This document shows, one piece after another, positions 16,039 to 22,921 of a stretch of 49,458 nt of DNA. The notes beneath the pieces were generated by a model that was not told where the DNA came from, did no database searches, and worked only from the letters and a program-made list of their open reading frames with translations. The stretch spans positions 1 to 49,458 of the forward strand of contig CALRHR010000005.1 of NCBI GenBank assembly GCA_943359485.1. Reading direction: 5' to 3'. The first letter of the stretch is position 1. Each line of letters starts with the position of its first letter. Source of the DNA: Candidatus Nomurabacteria bacterium. Its GTDB lineage: Bacteria; Patescibacteriota; Minisyncoccia; Phycocordibacterales; UBA9973. The translations under genes and the position numbers were made by a program.

Positions 16039-16078
16039 GTGATTTAACAAAATCATGCTGGGCATATTTATCCCTCAC

Positions 16079-16332
16079 TTGGGCTCGGGATCCTCAAATT
16101 TTATAGTCGCCATTTAGGGCTCCTTAAAATTGGGGAGTTATCCACTTGCCCTGGTGTGGTGGGGCTTGCTTGCAATTTGAAACATGGTACTATCTTAAAC
16201 AATGTTTGATGCGAAAAAAAAGTTGCACACGAGCGGAAACCAACTATTTTTATGTTTTCTAAAAAAGTTTTTATTACCAAAGCCCCTATCGGGGTTATTT
16301 TTTTAATTAGTTAATTAAAATAACAAAAATTT
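16079..16332. other. Noncoding spacer between clpP and argH
   Basis: No convincing gene. It holds a possible argH promoter, TTGCAC (16223-16228), 16 nt, TATTTT (16245-16250), and the hairpin at 16280-16304. A TTATCCAC motif lies at 16138-16145. The rest shows nothing I can interpret. Confidence 0.5.
16280..16304 (+). terminator. Terminator-like hairpin just before argH
   Basis: AGCCCC, loop TATC, GGGGTT, followed by a run of Ts, ending about 28 nt before the argH ATG. Because no forward gene lies upstream to be terminated, it may be a leader stem-loop or attenuator of argH. Confidence 0.55.
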
Positions 16333-17523
16333 ATGAAAAAATTGTGGGATAGGGCAGGGGGCACCAATACAAATCAAATCATAGAAGACTATACTGTGGG
16401 CGTGGATTACTTGCTTGACTTAGAACTTCTACCTTACGACATCAAAGGCACTATGGCTCATGCCAAAATGCTCCACAAAATAAAAATACTAAATGCGAAA
16501 GAACTTGCTACTCTAATCACAGGACTGAATAAAATTTCATCACTTTGGACAATCGGGAAATTTAAAATTGAAAAATCCCAAGAAGATGGTCATACAGCTA
16601 TTGAGACTTATCTAACAGAAAACTACGGGGATGTGGGTAAAAAAGTTCATACGGGTAGGTCTAGAAATGATCAAGCTTTGGTGATGTCCCGTCTTTTTAG
16701 TAAGGAAAAACTTTTGGAAATTAAAAAAGAAATAGAAAATTTAGTTAAAATATTTAAAGAGCAAATAAAAAAAACTGGGAAAATAAATATGCCTGGTTAC
16801 ACACACATGCAAAGAGCAATGCCTTCTTCTCTTGGTATGTGGCTCGGGTCTTACCATGATAGTTTGCAAGATGATTTAATTTTATTAAATGCGACACTAC
16901 AGGTGATAGATCAAAATCCTCTCGGTTCGGCTGCTGGTTATGGAGAAAATACTTTAGGATTAGATAGAAAGTTTACTACCAAAGAATTAAATTTTAAAAG
17001 AGTTCAAAACAACCCGATGTATTGTGCTATGTCACGAGGTAAATTTGAAAATATTATTTTACAAGCCATTTCTAGCGTGATGTTTGACCTCGGTAAGATT
17101 GCGAGTGATTTACTGTTATTTACTACTAAAGAATTTAACTTTTTTACTTTGCCAGATTCATTTAAAACAGGTTCAAGCATTATGCCCCAGAAAAAGAATT
17201 ATGATGTACTAGAACTTGTCCGAGGGAATATCGCGATATTCAATGGCTATCAAAGTCAGATAAATAATGTCGTTAAGAATTTACCCGCTGGATATAATAG
17301 AGATTTTCAATTGACCAAAGAGCCTTATATGAAAGGTATGAAGCTTGCTTTGGATACAGCGCGAGTGATGAGTTTAGTTGTAAAAAATCTCGAAGCTAAA
17401 AAGAAGAATTTGGAAGATGCCTGTACGGCAGAACTTTATGCCACAGATGAAGCATTAAAATTAGTGAAGGGTGGAATGAATTTTCGTGAAGCTTACCAGC
17501 AAGTGAAAGAAAAATATTATTAG
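16333..17523 (+). CDS. argH: Argininosuccinate lyase
   Basis: 396 residues, about 60 shorter than typical ArgH, missing mainly the C-terminal part. The fumarase/aspartase superfamily motifs are intact: HTGRSRNDQ near residue 107 and the signature loop GSSIMPQKKN near 281 carrying the catalytic Ser; GYTHMQRAMPSS near 155 supplies substrate-binding residues. It should split argininosuccinate into arginine and fumarate. No other arginine-pathway gene is in the window, so it may serve recycling or another substrate. The amidohydrolase follows after 27 nt, probably in one operon. Confidence 0.88.
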   Translation: MKKLWDRAGGTNTNQIIEDYTVGVDYLLDLELLPYDIKGTMAHAKMLHKIKILNAKELATLITGLNKISSLWTIGKFKIEKSQEDGHTAIETYLTENYGDVGKKVHTGRSRNDQALVMSRLFSKEKLLEIKKEIENLVKIFKEQIKKTGKINMPGYTHMQRAMPSSLGMWLGSYHDSLQDDLILLNATLQVIDQNPLGSAAGYGENTLGLDRKFTTKELNFKRVQNNPMYCAMSRGKFENIILQAISSVMFDLGKIASDLLLFTTKEFNFFTLPDSFKTGSSIMPQKKNYDVLELVRGNIAIFNGYQSQINNVVKNLPAGYNRDFQLTKEPYMKGMKLALDTARVMSLVVKNLEAKKKNLEDACTAELYATDEALKLVKGGMNFREAYQQVKEKYY

Positions 17524-17550
17524 AATTAATTTATATTTTTAGAAAATAAA

Positions 17551-18525
17551 ATGTCTAAACTTTGGGACTTAAAAACACAAATGTTGGAAGCTATCAAACA
17601 AAATGGTGGTTTTGTAAATTGTCATGCGCACTTTGATAAAGCTTATTACATTACCAAAGAGGGGTTAAACCAGACAATGGTTGATATGGAGATGAAGTGG
17701 CGAATGAGTGATGATATCAAAAAAGCGTCTACTCAAAAGCAAATTGAAGATAGAATTCGTACTGCGCTCGATGCTTTGGTTGTGCAGGGTTGCAAAACAA
17801 CTTGTACTTTTATTGATGCATATGATGCGGTAGGACATAAAGCAATTGATGCAGCGAATGTCGTAAAAGAAGAATATAAAGAAAAAATAAAAGTAGTAAC
17901 CATTACACAACCACTCGGAGGGTTGGTGGATGATGAGGCAAGAAAATTGTACGAAGAAATTACTGCCAAGGCAGACATTGCCGGGGGGTTACCATCTAAA
18001 GATCGACCAAATGATGAGAAACACTTGGATTACCTTTTTGAAATTGCCAAAAAGTTAAATAAGCCTGTGCATGTGCACATTGATCAGGAAAATAACCCCA
18101 ACGAACGCGACACGGAGAAATTGATTGCAGCTGTTAGGCGTCATGGGTACGAAGGTAGAACTGTTGCTGTTCATGCTATTTCTGTCTCAGCCCAACCAAA
18201 AGAGTATCGTACAAAGATTTACAAAGAGTTGGCAGAACTCCAGATCCCTGTTGTAGTGTGTCCTTCCGCTGTTCTTTCAATGCGGCAACTCGATCAGTTT
18301 AGCTCACCAGTACATAATTCGATTGCAAATGTTCCCGAAATGCTTGAAGCGGGAGTATTAGTTGCTCTCGGAGTAGATAATGTTTGCGATTTTTATGTTC
18401 CTTTTTGTGATGCCGATATGTGGGTAGAGCTAAGAATGCTACAAGAAGCTTGTAGATACTACAACTTTGACGATTTAGTAAAAATTGCTTCTTCTAATGG
18501 AGAAAAAATTCTAGCGTACAAATAA
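17551..18525 (+). CDS. Cytosine-deaminase-like amidohydrolase
   Basis: 324 residues. Metal-binding motifs follow the CodA-type order: HAHFD (HxH) near residue 25, HVHIDQENN near 176, a later His in AVHAIS near 210, and GVDNVCDFY near 275 with the metal Asp. In E. coli cytosine deaminase the second motif is HCDE with a catalytic Glu; here that position is Gln (HIDQ), so the reaction may differ from classical deamination. Soluble cytoplasmic enzyme. Substrate unknown; its place behind argH suggests guanidino or ureido compounds, which is only inference. Confidence 0.72.
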   Translation: MSKLWDLKTQMLEAIKQNGGFVNCHAHFDKAYYITKEGLNQTMVDMEMKWRMSDDIKKASTQKQIEDRIRTALDALVVQGCKTTCTFIDAYDAVGHKAIDAANVVKEEYKEKIKVVTITQPLGGLVDDEARKLYEEITAKADIAGGLPSKDRPNDEKHLDYLFEIAKKLNKPVHVHIDQENNPNERDTEKLIAAVRRHGYEGRTVAVHAISVSAQPKEYRTKIYKELAELQIPVVVCPSAVLSMRQLDQFSSPVHNSIANVPEMLEAGVLVALGVDNVCDFYVPFCDADMWVELRMLQEACRYYNFDDLVKIASSNGEKILAYK

Positions 18526-18528
18526 TTT

Positions 18529-19623
18529 TTACTGGTTTTCTAAAAACTGGAAGATTTTTTCGTTAGTTAAGACCTGCTCTGCATGCATTTGTGCGCGCTC
18601 GGGGTCGGCGTCTTTATAGTGCTCTAATATAGCCACCACTTCTTTGGCGACAAGTTCTGAGTCTGCAGTTATTTTTTCTATTTTAGCGATTTCACTTAGG
18701 GCGAGAGCAAGCTTGGCTTTCTTTTCTGCATCATTTCTAAATTCTTTTCTTAAATCTTCGCGTGTTTTATTCAGATGTTTCAAATAATCTTCAAACTTGA
18801 GTCCCATAGCCGTGATGTCCGACTCCATGCGGTATAAAATCTTATCTAGCTCGATTGCAATCAAAATTTCTGGCACTTCCATATTACTTTCTTCAATTAT
18901 TTTCTCGATAATCTTTAATCTAGTTTTTTCTTTAATTTGATTTTCTTTTTCTAATTGTATATTTTCTTTTAGTTTAGCTTTGAAGTCTTCCACGCTAGTG
19001 AATGGGCCAAGTCCTTTCACAAATTCGTCGTTGAGTTCAGGCATCTCAGTGTCAAGATTGTCTGTTTTTGACTCCTGACTATCTGGTACAGGCGCCGCAG
19101 GCCCAGCGTCCACATCGGCACCGGGACGGTTAGCCATGTGAACTTTCGGTGCGCGGGATTTACGAATATCAGTGATAGTGTTTTCTAGGTCTTCATCGGT
19201 CACCGTCGCGTCTTTTTCTCTGTCTGTAACTTTTGAGATGATTTCTTTCGCGAGTTTTTTATAATCTGGAAGTTTTATTTCTGGCAGGACGGCAGTCTTT
19301 ATTTTAAATCCTAGTGGATTTTTGCGCGCCAACTTTGTGATGGAAATTTCTGGTCGACCAATAGCGTCGAGTTTTTCTTCTACAATTATTTTTGGGTAAT
19401 GTTCAGAAAGAGCTAGCTCAGCCATTTCTTCCAAAATACGAATTTCCGGAATTTTTGAAGCAAGGATACTTTCTGGGATTTTGCCTTTCCTGAATCCATC
19501 TAACTCCAGACCCTCACCTATTTTTTTTAGTGCTGTAGTAAAATAGGCCTCAAGAGTCTCCGCCGAAAGCTCACCTTCAATTTCTACCATACTATTTGGC
19601 ATTTTGTTAACTTTTATTTTCAT
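18529..19623 (-). CDS. tig: Trigger factor without PPIase domain
   Basis: 364 residues from the ATG at 19623 (MKIKVNKMPNSMVEIEGELS); the frame extends 12 codons further but the family starts here. The ribosome-binding N-domain carries the signature GFRKGKIP near residue 45. Canonical trigger factor (about 430 residues) then has an FKBP-type PPIase domain; here it is replaced by a short Pro/Asp-rich linker (ANRPGADVDAGPAAPVPDSQ), and MPELNDEFVKGLG resumes the C-terminal chaperone domain. It should bind nascent chains at the ribosome exit but not isomerise prolines. Convergent with the amidohydrolase, 3 nt apart. Confidence 0.85.
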   Translation of the reverse strand: MKIKVNKMPNSMVEIEGELSAETLEAYFTTALKKIGEGLELDGFRKGKIPESILASKIPEIRILEEMAELALSEHYPKIIVEEKLDAIGRPEISITKLARKNPLGFKIKTAVLPEIKLPDYKKLAKEIISKVTDREKDATVTDEDLENTITDIRKSRAPKVHMANRPGADVDAGPAAPVPDSQESKTDNLDTEMPELNDEFVKGLGPFTSVEDFKAKLKENIQLEKENQIKEKTRLKIIEKIIEESNMEVPEILIAIELDKILYRMESDITAMGLKFEDYLKHLNKTREDLRKEFRNDAEKKAKLALALSEIAKIEKITADSELVAKEVVAILEHYKDADPERAQMHAEQVLTNEKIFQFLENQ

Positions 19624-19660
19624 GGTTTCCAGTCTATATTTATTGAGATGTTTTGTCAAA

Positions 19661-19692
19661 AAAATACTCCGACTAATTGTCGGAGTATTTTA
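19661..19692 (-). terminator. Intrinsic terminator of the 19703-19933 gene
   Basis: AAAATACTCCGAC, loop TAATT, GTCGGAGTATTTT. Read on the reverse strand the 13-bp stem is followed by a 7-T run. It separates the small membrane-protein gene from tig. Confidence 0.88.
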
Positions 19693-19702
19693 GGAGTTTA
19701 CT

Positions 19703-19933
19703 TTAGTTGACTGTATTTACATCAACTCCGGTATTTGTATCGGTCGCTTCTAGATCTGCATCCAGCGTATTTAATTCGGCGGAATCTTGGGTGGTAACAG
19801 TTTCAGGTTCTGTGCTTAAATTTTCTACGGTGTCTTTATCTAGTTTCCACATATACAATCCACCCAAAATTAGAATAATGATTATTATTACCAGCCCCAC
19901 CATCGCTCCGTTTGATTTTTTTTCTGGTTCCAT
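19703..19933 (-). CDS. Small single-pass membrane protein with acidic tail
   Basis: 76 residues: a short polar start (MEPEKKSNG), one transmembrane helix (about 11-29, rich in Ile), then an acidic Thr/Asp/Asn-rich tail. No family recognised. The tail (DTNTGVDVNTVN) resembles in style the end of the coiled-coil protein encoded just upstream on the same strand, 23 nt away. The two probably form one operon ending at the terminator at 19661-19692. Confidence 0.6.
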   Translation of the reverse strand: MEPEKKSNGAMVGLVIIIIILILGGLYMWKLDKDTVENLSTEPETVTTQDSAELNTLDADLEATDTNTGVDVNTVN

Positions 19934-19956
19934 AGTTTTAATTTTTAATTAATAAT

Positions 19957-20817
19957 TTATTGATTAACTTCTGTATTTGTAGAAGTGTTAACACTGGCTT
20001 CTGTCGAAGTTTCTGTTTTTACTCTCACTGCTTCTTTTAGAGATTTAACTGCGTCATTTAGTGCCTTATGGGCTTCTCTTAAGAGAGTTTGTATTTCCTT
20101 TGCAAGAGTTGCTAATTTTGTTTTGTCATCTCTTGAAAGTTCATCTATTGAAATAGATAGCAGGGCGTTGGCTTCTAGGATTTTTGTCTTGGCATCACTT
20201 AATTTTGTTTCAGCTGTCGCCACATTATCTTCTGCTTTTGTTACATCTACTCCTCTCGATTCTAGTTTATCAAGCTGTGCGTTAACTCTGTCTTTTAGAT
20301 TGGTTATTTTTTCAACTGCAGTATCAAATCTTTTTAGTGCATTTTCTCGAACCGTAAGTCGCATTTCTTTTATTTTTGCCTTTACAGAGTCTTTTTCTTC
20401 TTTAAGTTGGTCTCTTAGGGCTTTCATGTTCTGCTTCATTTCTTCTCGCCTGGTTTCAATTTCCTTTTTTATCTCCTCTCTTTTTGCCTTGATCTCTGCT
20501 TTTAGTTCTGTTCTTTTTTCTTGTATCTCAGTTTTAATCTTTGTCCTTTTATCTTTCATTTGGCTTCGCATTTCCTCTCTCTTTGCTTTTATTTCAGCTT
20601 CTGTCGTTTCGCGCTTTATCTTAAGATCTGATTGAGCTTTTAGTCTGGCTTCCATATTAATGCGTTTCTGCTCTGGAGTCAGGAGAGCACCAGCCCTTAC
20701 CCTGGTTCCTGTTTTTACTTCAGCATTCAAAGATGCAGAATCCTCTGCATTTCCAGTTTGTGCTGCAACTAAAAACGCCATAACTAAAACAAATAATAAA
20801 CTTAAATATTTTTTCAT
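19957..20817 (-). CDS. Secreted Lys/Glu-rich coiled-coil protein
   Basis: 286 residues: a signal peptide (MKKYLSLLFVLVMAFLVAA, cleavage near AAQTG), then an extremely charged segment (about 50-155) of repeating KxKREE(I/M)K-type units forming one continuous helix or coiled coil, a second helical region, and a Thr/Asn/Val-rich tail (TSTEASVNTSTNTEVNQ). No enzyme motif. Such proteins are frequent in CPR genomes without known function; an exported structural or surface fibre is possible. It is followed by the small membrane protein on the same strand. Confidence 0.65.
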   Translation of the reverse strand: MKKYLSLLFVLVMAFLVAAQTGNAEDSASLNAEVKTGTRVRAGALLTPEQKRINMEARLKAQSDLKIKRETTEAEIKAKREEMRSQMKDKRTKIKTEIQEKRTELKAEIKAKREEIKKEIETRREEMKQNMKALRDQLKEEKDSVKAKIKEMRLTVRENALKRFDTAVEKITNLKDRVNAQLDKLESRGVDVTKAEDNVATAETKLSDAKTKILEANALLSISIDELSRDDKTKLATLAKEIQTLLREAHKALNDAVKSLKEAVRVKTETSTEASVNTSTNTEVNQ

Positions 20818-20932
20818 CCCGTTTAGAAGTTATACTAATAATACTTTTTAAAATAGTACTAGATAACTTTAATTAATTCTAATAATCTATCCCGAAAGTT
20901 AACTTCTAACGGGATCTATAACATTATACACC

Positions 20933-21517
20933 TTATTCAAACTTCGGTAAATAGATGTCTTTATATCTTTTTTCGCATTCTTTGATTACTTCTTTTGCCT
21001 CATTTTTATCAAAAAATCCCTTAGTTACGCCAGTACCGGGTTTCTTTAAGTATTTGATATGTTCCCAAAAATAAATCGTCTCCTTTTTGAATTGTTCGCC
21101 TAAATCCTCTATGGATTGGATATGATCACTTCTTCGGTCATCAGAAAGTACGGCGATGATTTTATCATCAACTTCTCCACCATCTTCAAATTTCATCACG
21201 CCGATTATTCGCGCTTCGACGAGACATCCCGGCACAAGTGGTTCTATGACATTTACAATCTCTACATCCAGTGGATCGCCATCATAGTCCCAGGTTCGCG
21301 GAATGGCGCCGTAAGCGAAGGGGTAGGCAAGGGAAGAGTAACCGACCCGGTCGAGCTTGAGTTGTCCGCTCTCGGTTATTAGCTCGTATTTATTTATACT
21401 ACCAGAATTTATTTCTACAATAGTATTGACCACATCATCTTTTCCGTCTACCAAAGAGGGAAGGACGTGCAGTAAATTCAGCATATACTTCGAAGGTTTA
21501 TGATTTATGTTTGCCAT
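20933..21517 (-). CDS. ppa: Inorganic pyrophosphatase (family I)
   Basis: 194 residues from the ATG at 21517 (MANINHKPSKYMLNLLHVLP); the frame continues upstream into the nusA stop region, but the longer start gives an untypical Lys-rich tail. The family I signature DGDPLDVEI is present, with downstream Asp residues (DGGEVDDKIIAV) and KKETIYFWEHIKYLKKPG near the C-terminus. It hydrolyses pyrophosphate from nucleotide polymerisation and tRNA charging. It lies 16 nt after nusA on the same strand, so the two are probably cotranscribed. Confidence 0.92.
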   Translation of the reverse strand: MANINHKPSKYMLNLLHVLPSLVDGKDDVVNTIVEINSGSINKYELITESGQLKLDRVGYSSLAYPFAYGAIPRTWDYDGDPLDVEIVNVIEPLVPGCLVEARIIGVMKFEDGGEVDDKIIAVLSDDRRSDHIQSIEDLGEQFKKETIYFWEHIKYLKKPGTGVTKGFFDKNEAKEVIKECEKRYKDIYLPKFE

Positions 21518-21533
21518 GTTTCTTATTATAAAA

Positions 21534-22748
21534 CTATTCTTCTTTTTTTTCAATTCCAGCGTCTCCGTTTTCGGTCTCTTCAAGCGATCCCTTTTCTTCT
21601 TCTGCTTCAGGGGTGATTGCTCCGTCGCCTTTGATATCTATTCTCCATCCTGTAAGCTTGGCGGCTAAGCGAACATTTTGTCCGCCTTTGCCAATCGCAA
21701 GCGAGAGTTGGTCGTTAGCTACTTCGACTAACGCTTTATGATTGTTTTCATCTATTTCGATTGAAAGAACTTTGGCAGGAGAAAGGGCATTTGACACAAA
21801 AACTTTGGCATCGGCAGACCAGGGGATTATGTCAATTTTTTCGCCGGATAATTCTTGGGTAATGGTGTTGACTCGTGTGCCTTTTTGCCCTACACATGAA
21901 CCAACTGCATCAATGTGTTCATCGTTTGAGAATACTGCAATCTTAGAACGAGCGCCTGCTTCTCTGGCCGTGGATTTTATTTCCACGACGCCGTTCTGAA
22001 TTTCTGGTGCTTCTATGGCAAAAAGCTTTTCGATAAATTTGGGATGCGTACGAGAAAGACGCAGGTTGATACCCCGGGGTGTGTCTTCCACGGAGTACAA
22101 ATATGCACGGATACGCTGTCCTCTTTGGAAAAATTCTCCCGGGATCTGTTCTTCGGCCGGCAATATTCCTGTGGCGCGGTTGAAATCAATGTAAACATTT
22201 CCTCGTTCCACTTTTTGGACGACGCCGGAAATTATTTCTCCTTCCTTGGTGCCGTATTCATCAATTATTGAGGTACGCTCAGCTTCGCGAATTTTTTGAA
22301 TGATGACCTGCTTGGCGGTCTGAGCGGCGATTCGGCCGTAGTCGTCTTTGGCTTCCAGAGGAAAAATAATTTCATCGTTTAACTCTACTCCCTTTTTTAT
22401 CTTTCTAGCGTCTTCCAGTATTATGTGATGTTCTGGATTAAAATGTACCCGTTCATCCGCCTCCGCAAATGCTACGGCGGACGAATCCTCTTTTTTATGG
22501 CCACTTTCCCTCTGATCATTGTCCATTATAGCGATGCTTTCGTCCACCACAATTTTTACTTGGTAGAAATCTGTCTTACCAGTCTCAAGGTCAAACTTGG
22601 CACGAATGATTTGCCCTTTCTTGCCGTAATCTTTTTTGTAAGCGGCCGCCATAGCTTGCTCGATGGCGTCTAAAATTTTTTCTTTCGGAATTTTCCTTTC
22701 TTCTTCTAATTGTTCCAATGCTGATTTAAATGTTTTGAGGTCTAACAT
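21534..22748 (-). CDS. nusA: Transcription elongation/termination factor NusA
   Basis: 404 residues. The N-terminal polymerase-binding domain (1-125, MAAAYKKDYGKKG) is followed by an S1 domain (GEIISGVVQKVERGNVYIDF) and two KH domains (SCVGQKGTRVNTITQELSGE and VANDQLSLAIGKGGQNVRLA), then a short acidic tail (EEEKGSLEETENGDAG). NusA modulates pausing, intrinsic termination and antitermination. Upstream on the reverse strand lie its promoter, a terminator-like hairpin and a heptad hairpin abutting the start, an arrangement that would suit autogenous control. Confidence 0.95.
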   Translation of the reverse strand: MLDLKTFKSALEQLEEERKIPKEKILDAIEQAMAAAYKKDYGKKGQIIRAKFDLETGKTDFYQVKIVVDESIAIMDNDQRESGHKKEDSSAVAFAEADERVHFNPEHHIILEDARKIKKGVELNDEIIFPLEAKDDYGRIAAQTAKQVIIQKIREAERTSIIDEYGTKEGEIISGVVQKVERGNVYIDFNRATGILPAEEQIPGEFFQRGQRIRAYLYSVEDTPRGINLRLSRTHPKFIEKLFAIEAPEIQNGVVEIKSTAREAGARSKIAVFSNDEHIDAVGSCVGQKGTRVNTITQELSGEKIDIIPWSADAKVFVSNALSPAKVLSIEIDENNHKALVEVANDQLSLAIGKGGQNVRLAAKLTGWRIDIKGDGAITPEAEEEKGSLEETENGDAGIEKKEE

Positions 22749-22751
22749 AAA

Positions 22752-22819
22752 TAGGCTTTAGGCATTTAGGCTTTAGCTTTTTATTTTTGAATTGCTAATA
22801 CCTAGCGCCTAGTGGCCTG
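22752..22819 (-). repeat. Heptad hairpin, TAGGC type, before nusA
   Basis: On the reverse strand the left arm (22819-22794) reads CAGGCCACTAGGCGCTAGG and on; the right arm (22777-22752) reads GCTAAAGCCTAAATGCC and on. It ends 3 nt before the ATG. Confidence 0.8.
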
Positions 22820-22833
22820 TATTATTTAATTAA

Positions 22834-22854
22834 AAAAGCCCTGTTGCGACAGGA
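22834..22854 (-). terminator. Terminator-like hairpin in the nusA leader
   Basis: On the reverse strand CCTGT-CGCA-ACAGG followed by GCTTTTTT. It lies about 10 nt after the predicted nusA transcription start, so it may be an attenuator or 5' stem-loop rather than the end of a gene. Confidence 0.55.
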
Positions 22855-22897
22855 CTAATACTCAGTGTATAATATCATAAGTTTAATTTTAATGCAA
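22844..22897. promoter_or_regulatory. Overlapping divergent promoters (nusA and the surface-protein gene)
   Basis: Reverse: TTGCAT (22897-22892), 17 nt, TATTAT (22874-22869) for nusA. Forward: TTGCGA (22844-22849), 18 nt, TATAAT (22868-22873). The two -10 boxes share five bases, so the polymerases should exclude each other. A second forward -10 candidate, TACAAT, lies at 22908-22913, close to the start at 22922. Confidence 0.6.
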
Positions 22898-22921
22898 ATT
22901 TATATGGTACAATACACAAAC

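Noticed and set aside
15392-16078. Longer ClpP start at 16078
   Set aside because: The extra 25 residues are untypical, and the promoter -10 lies inside that stretch, 6 nt before the ATG at 16003.
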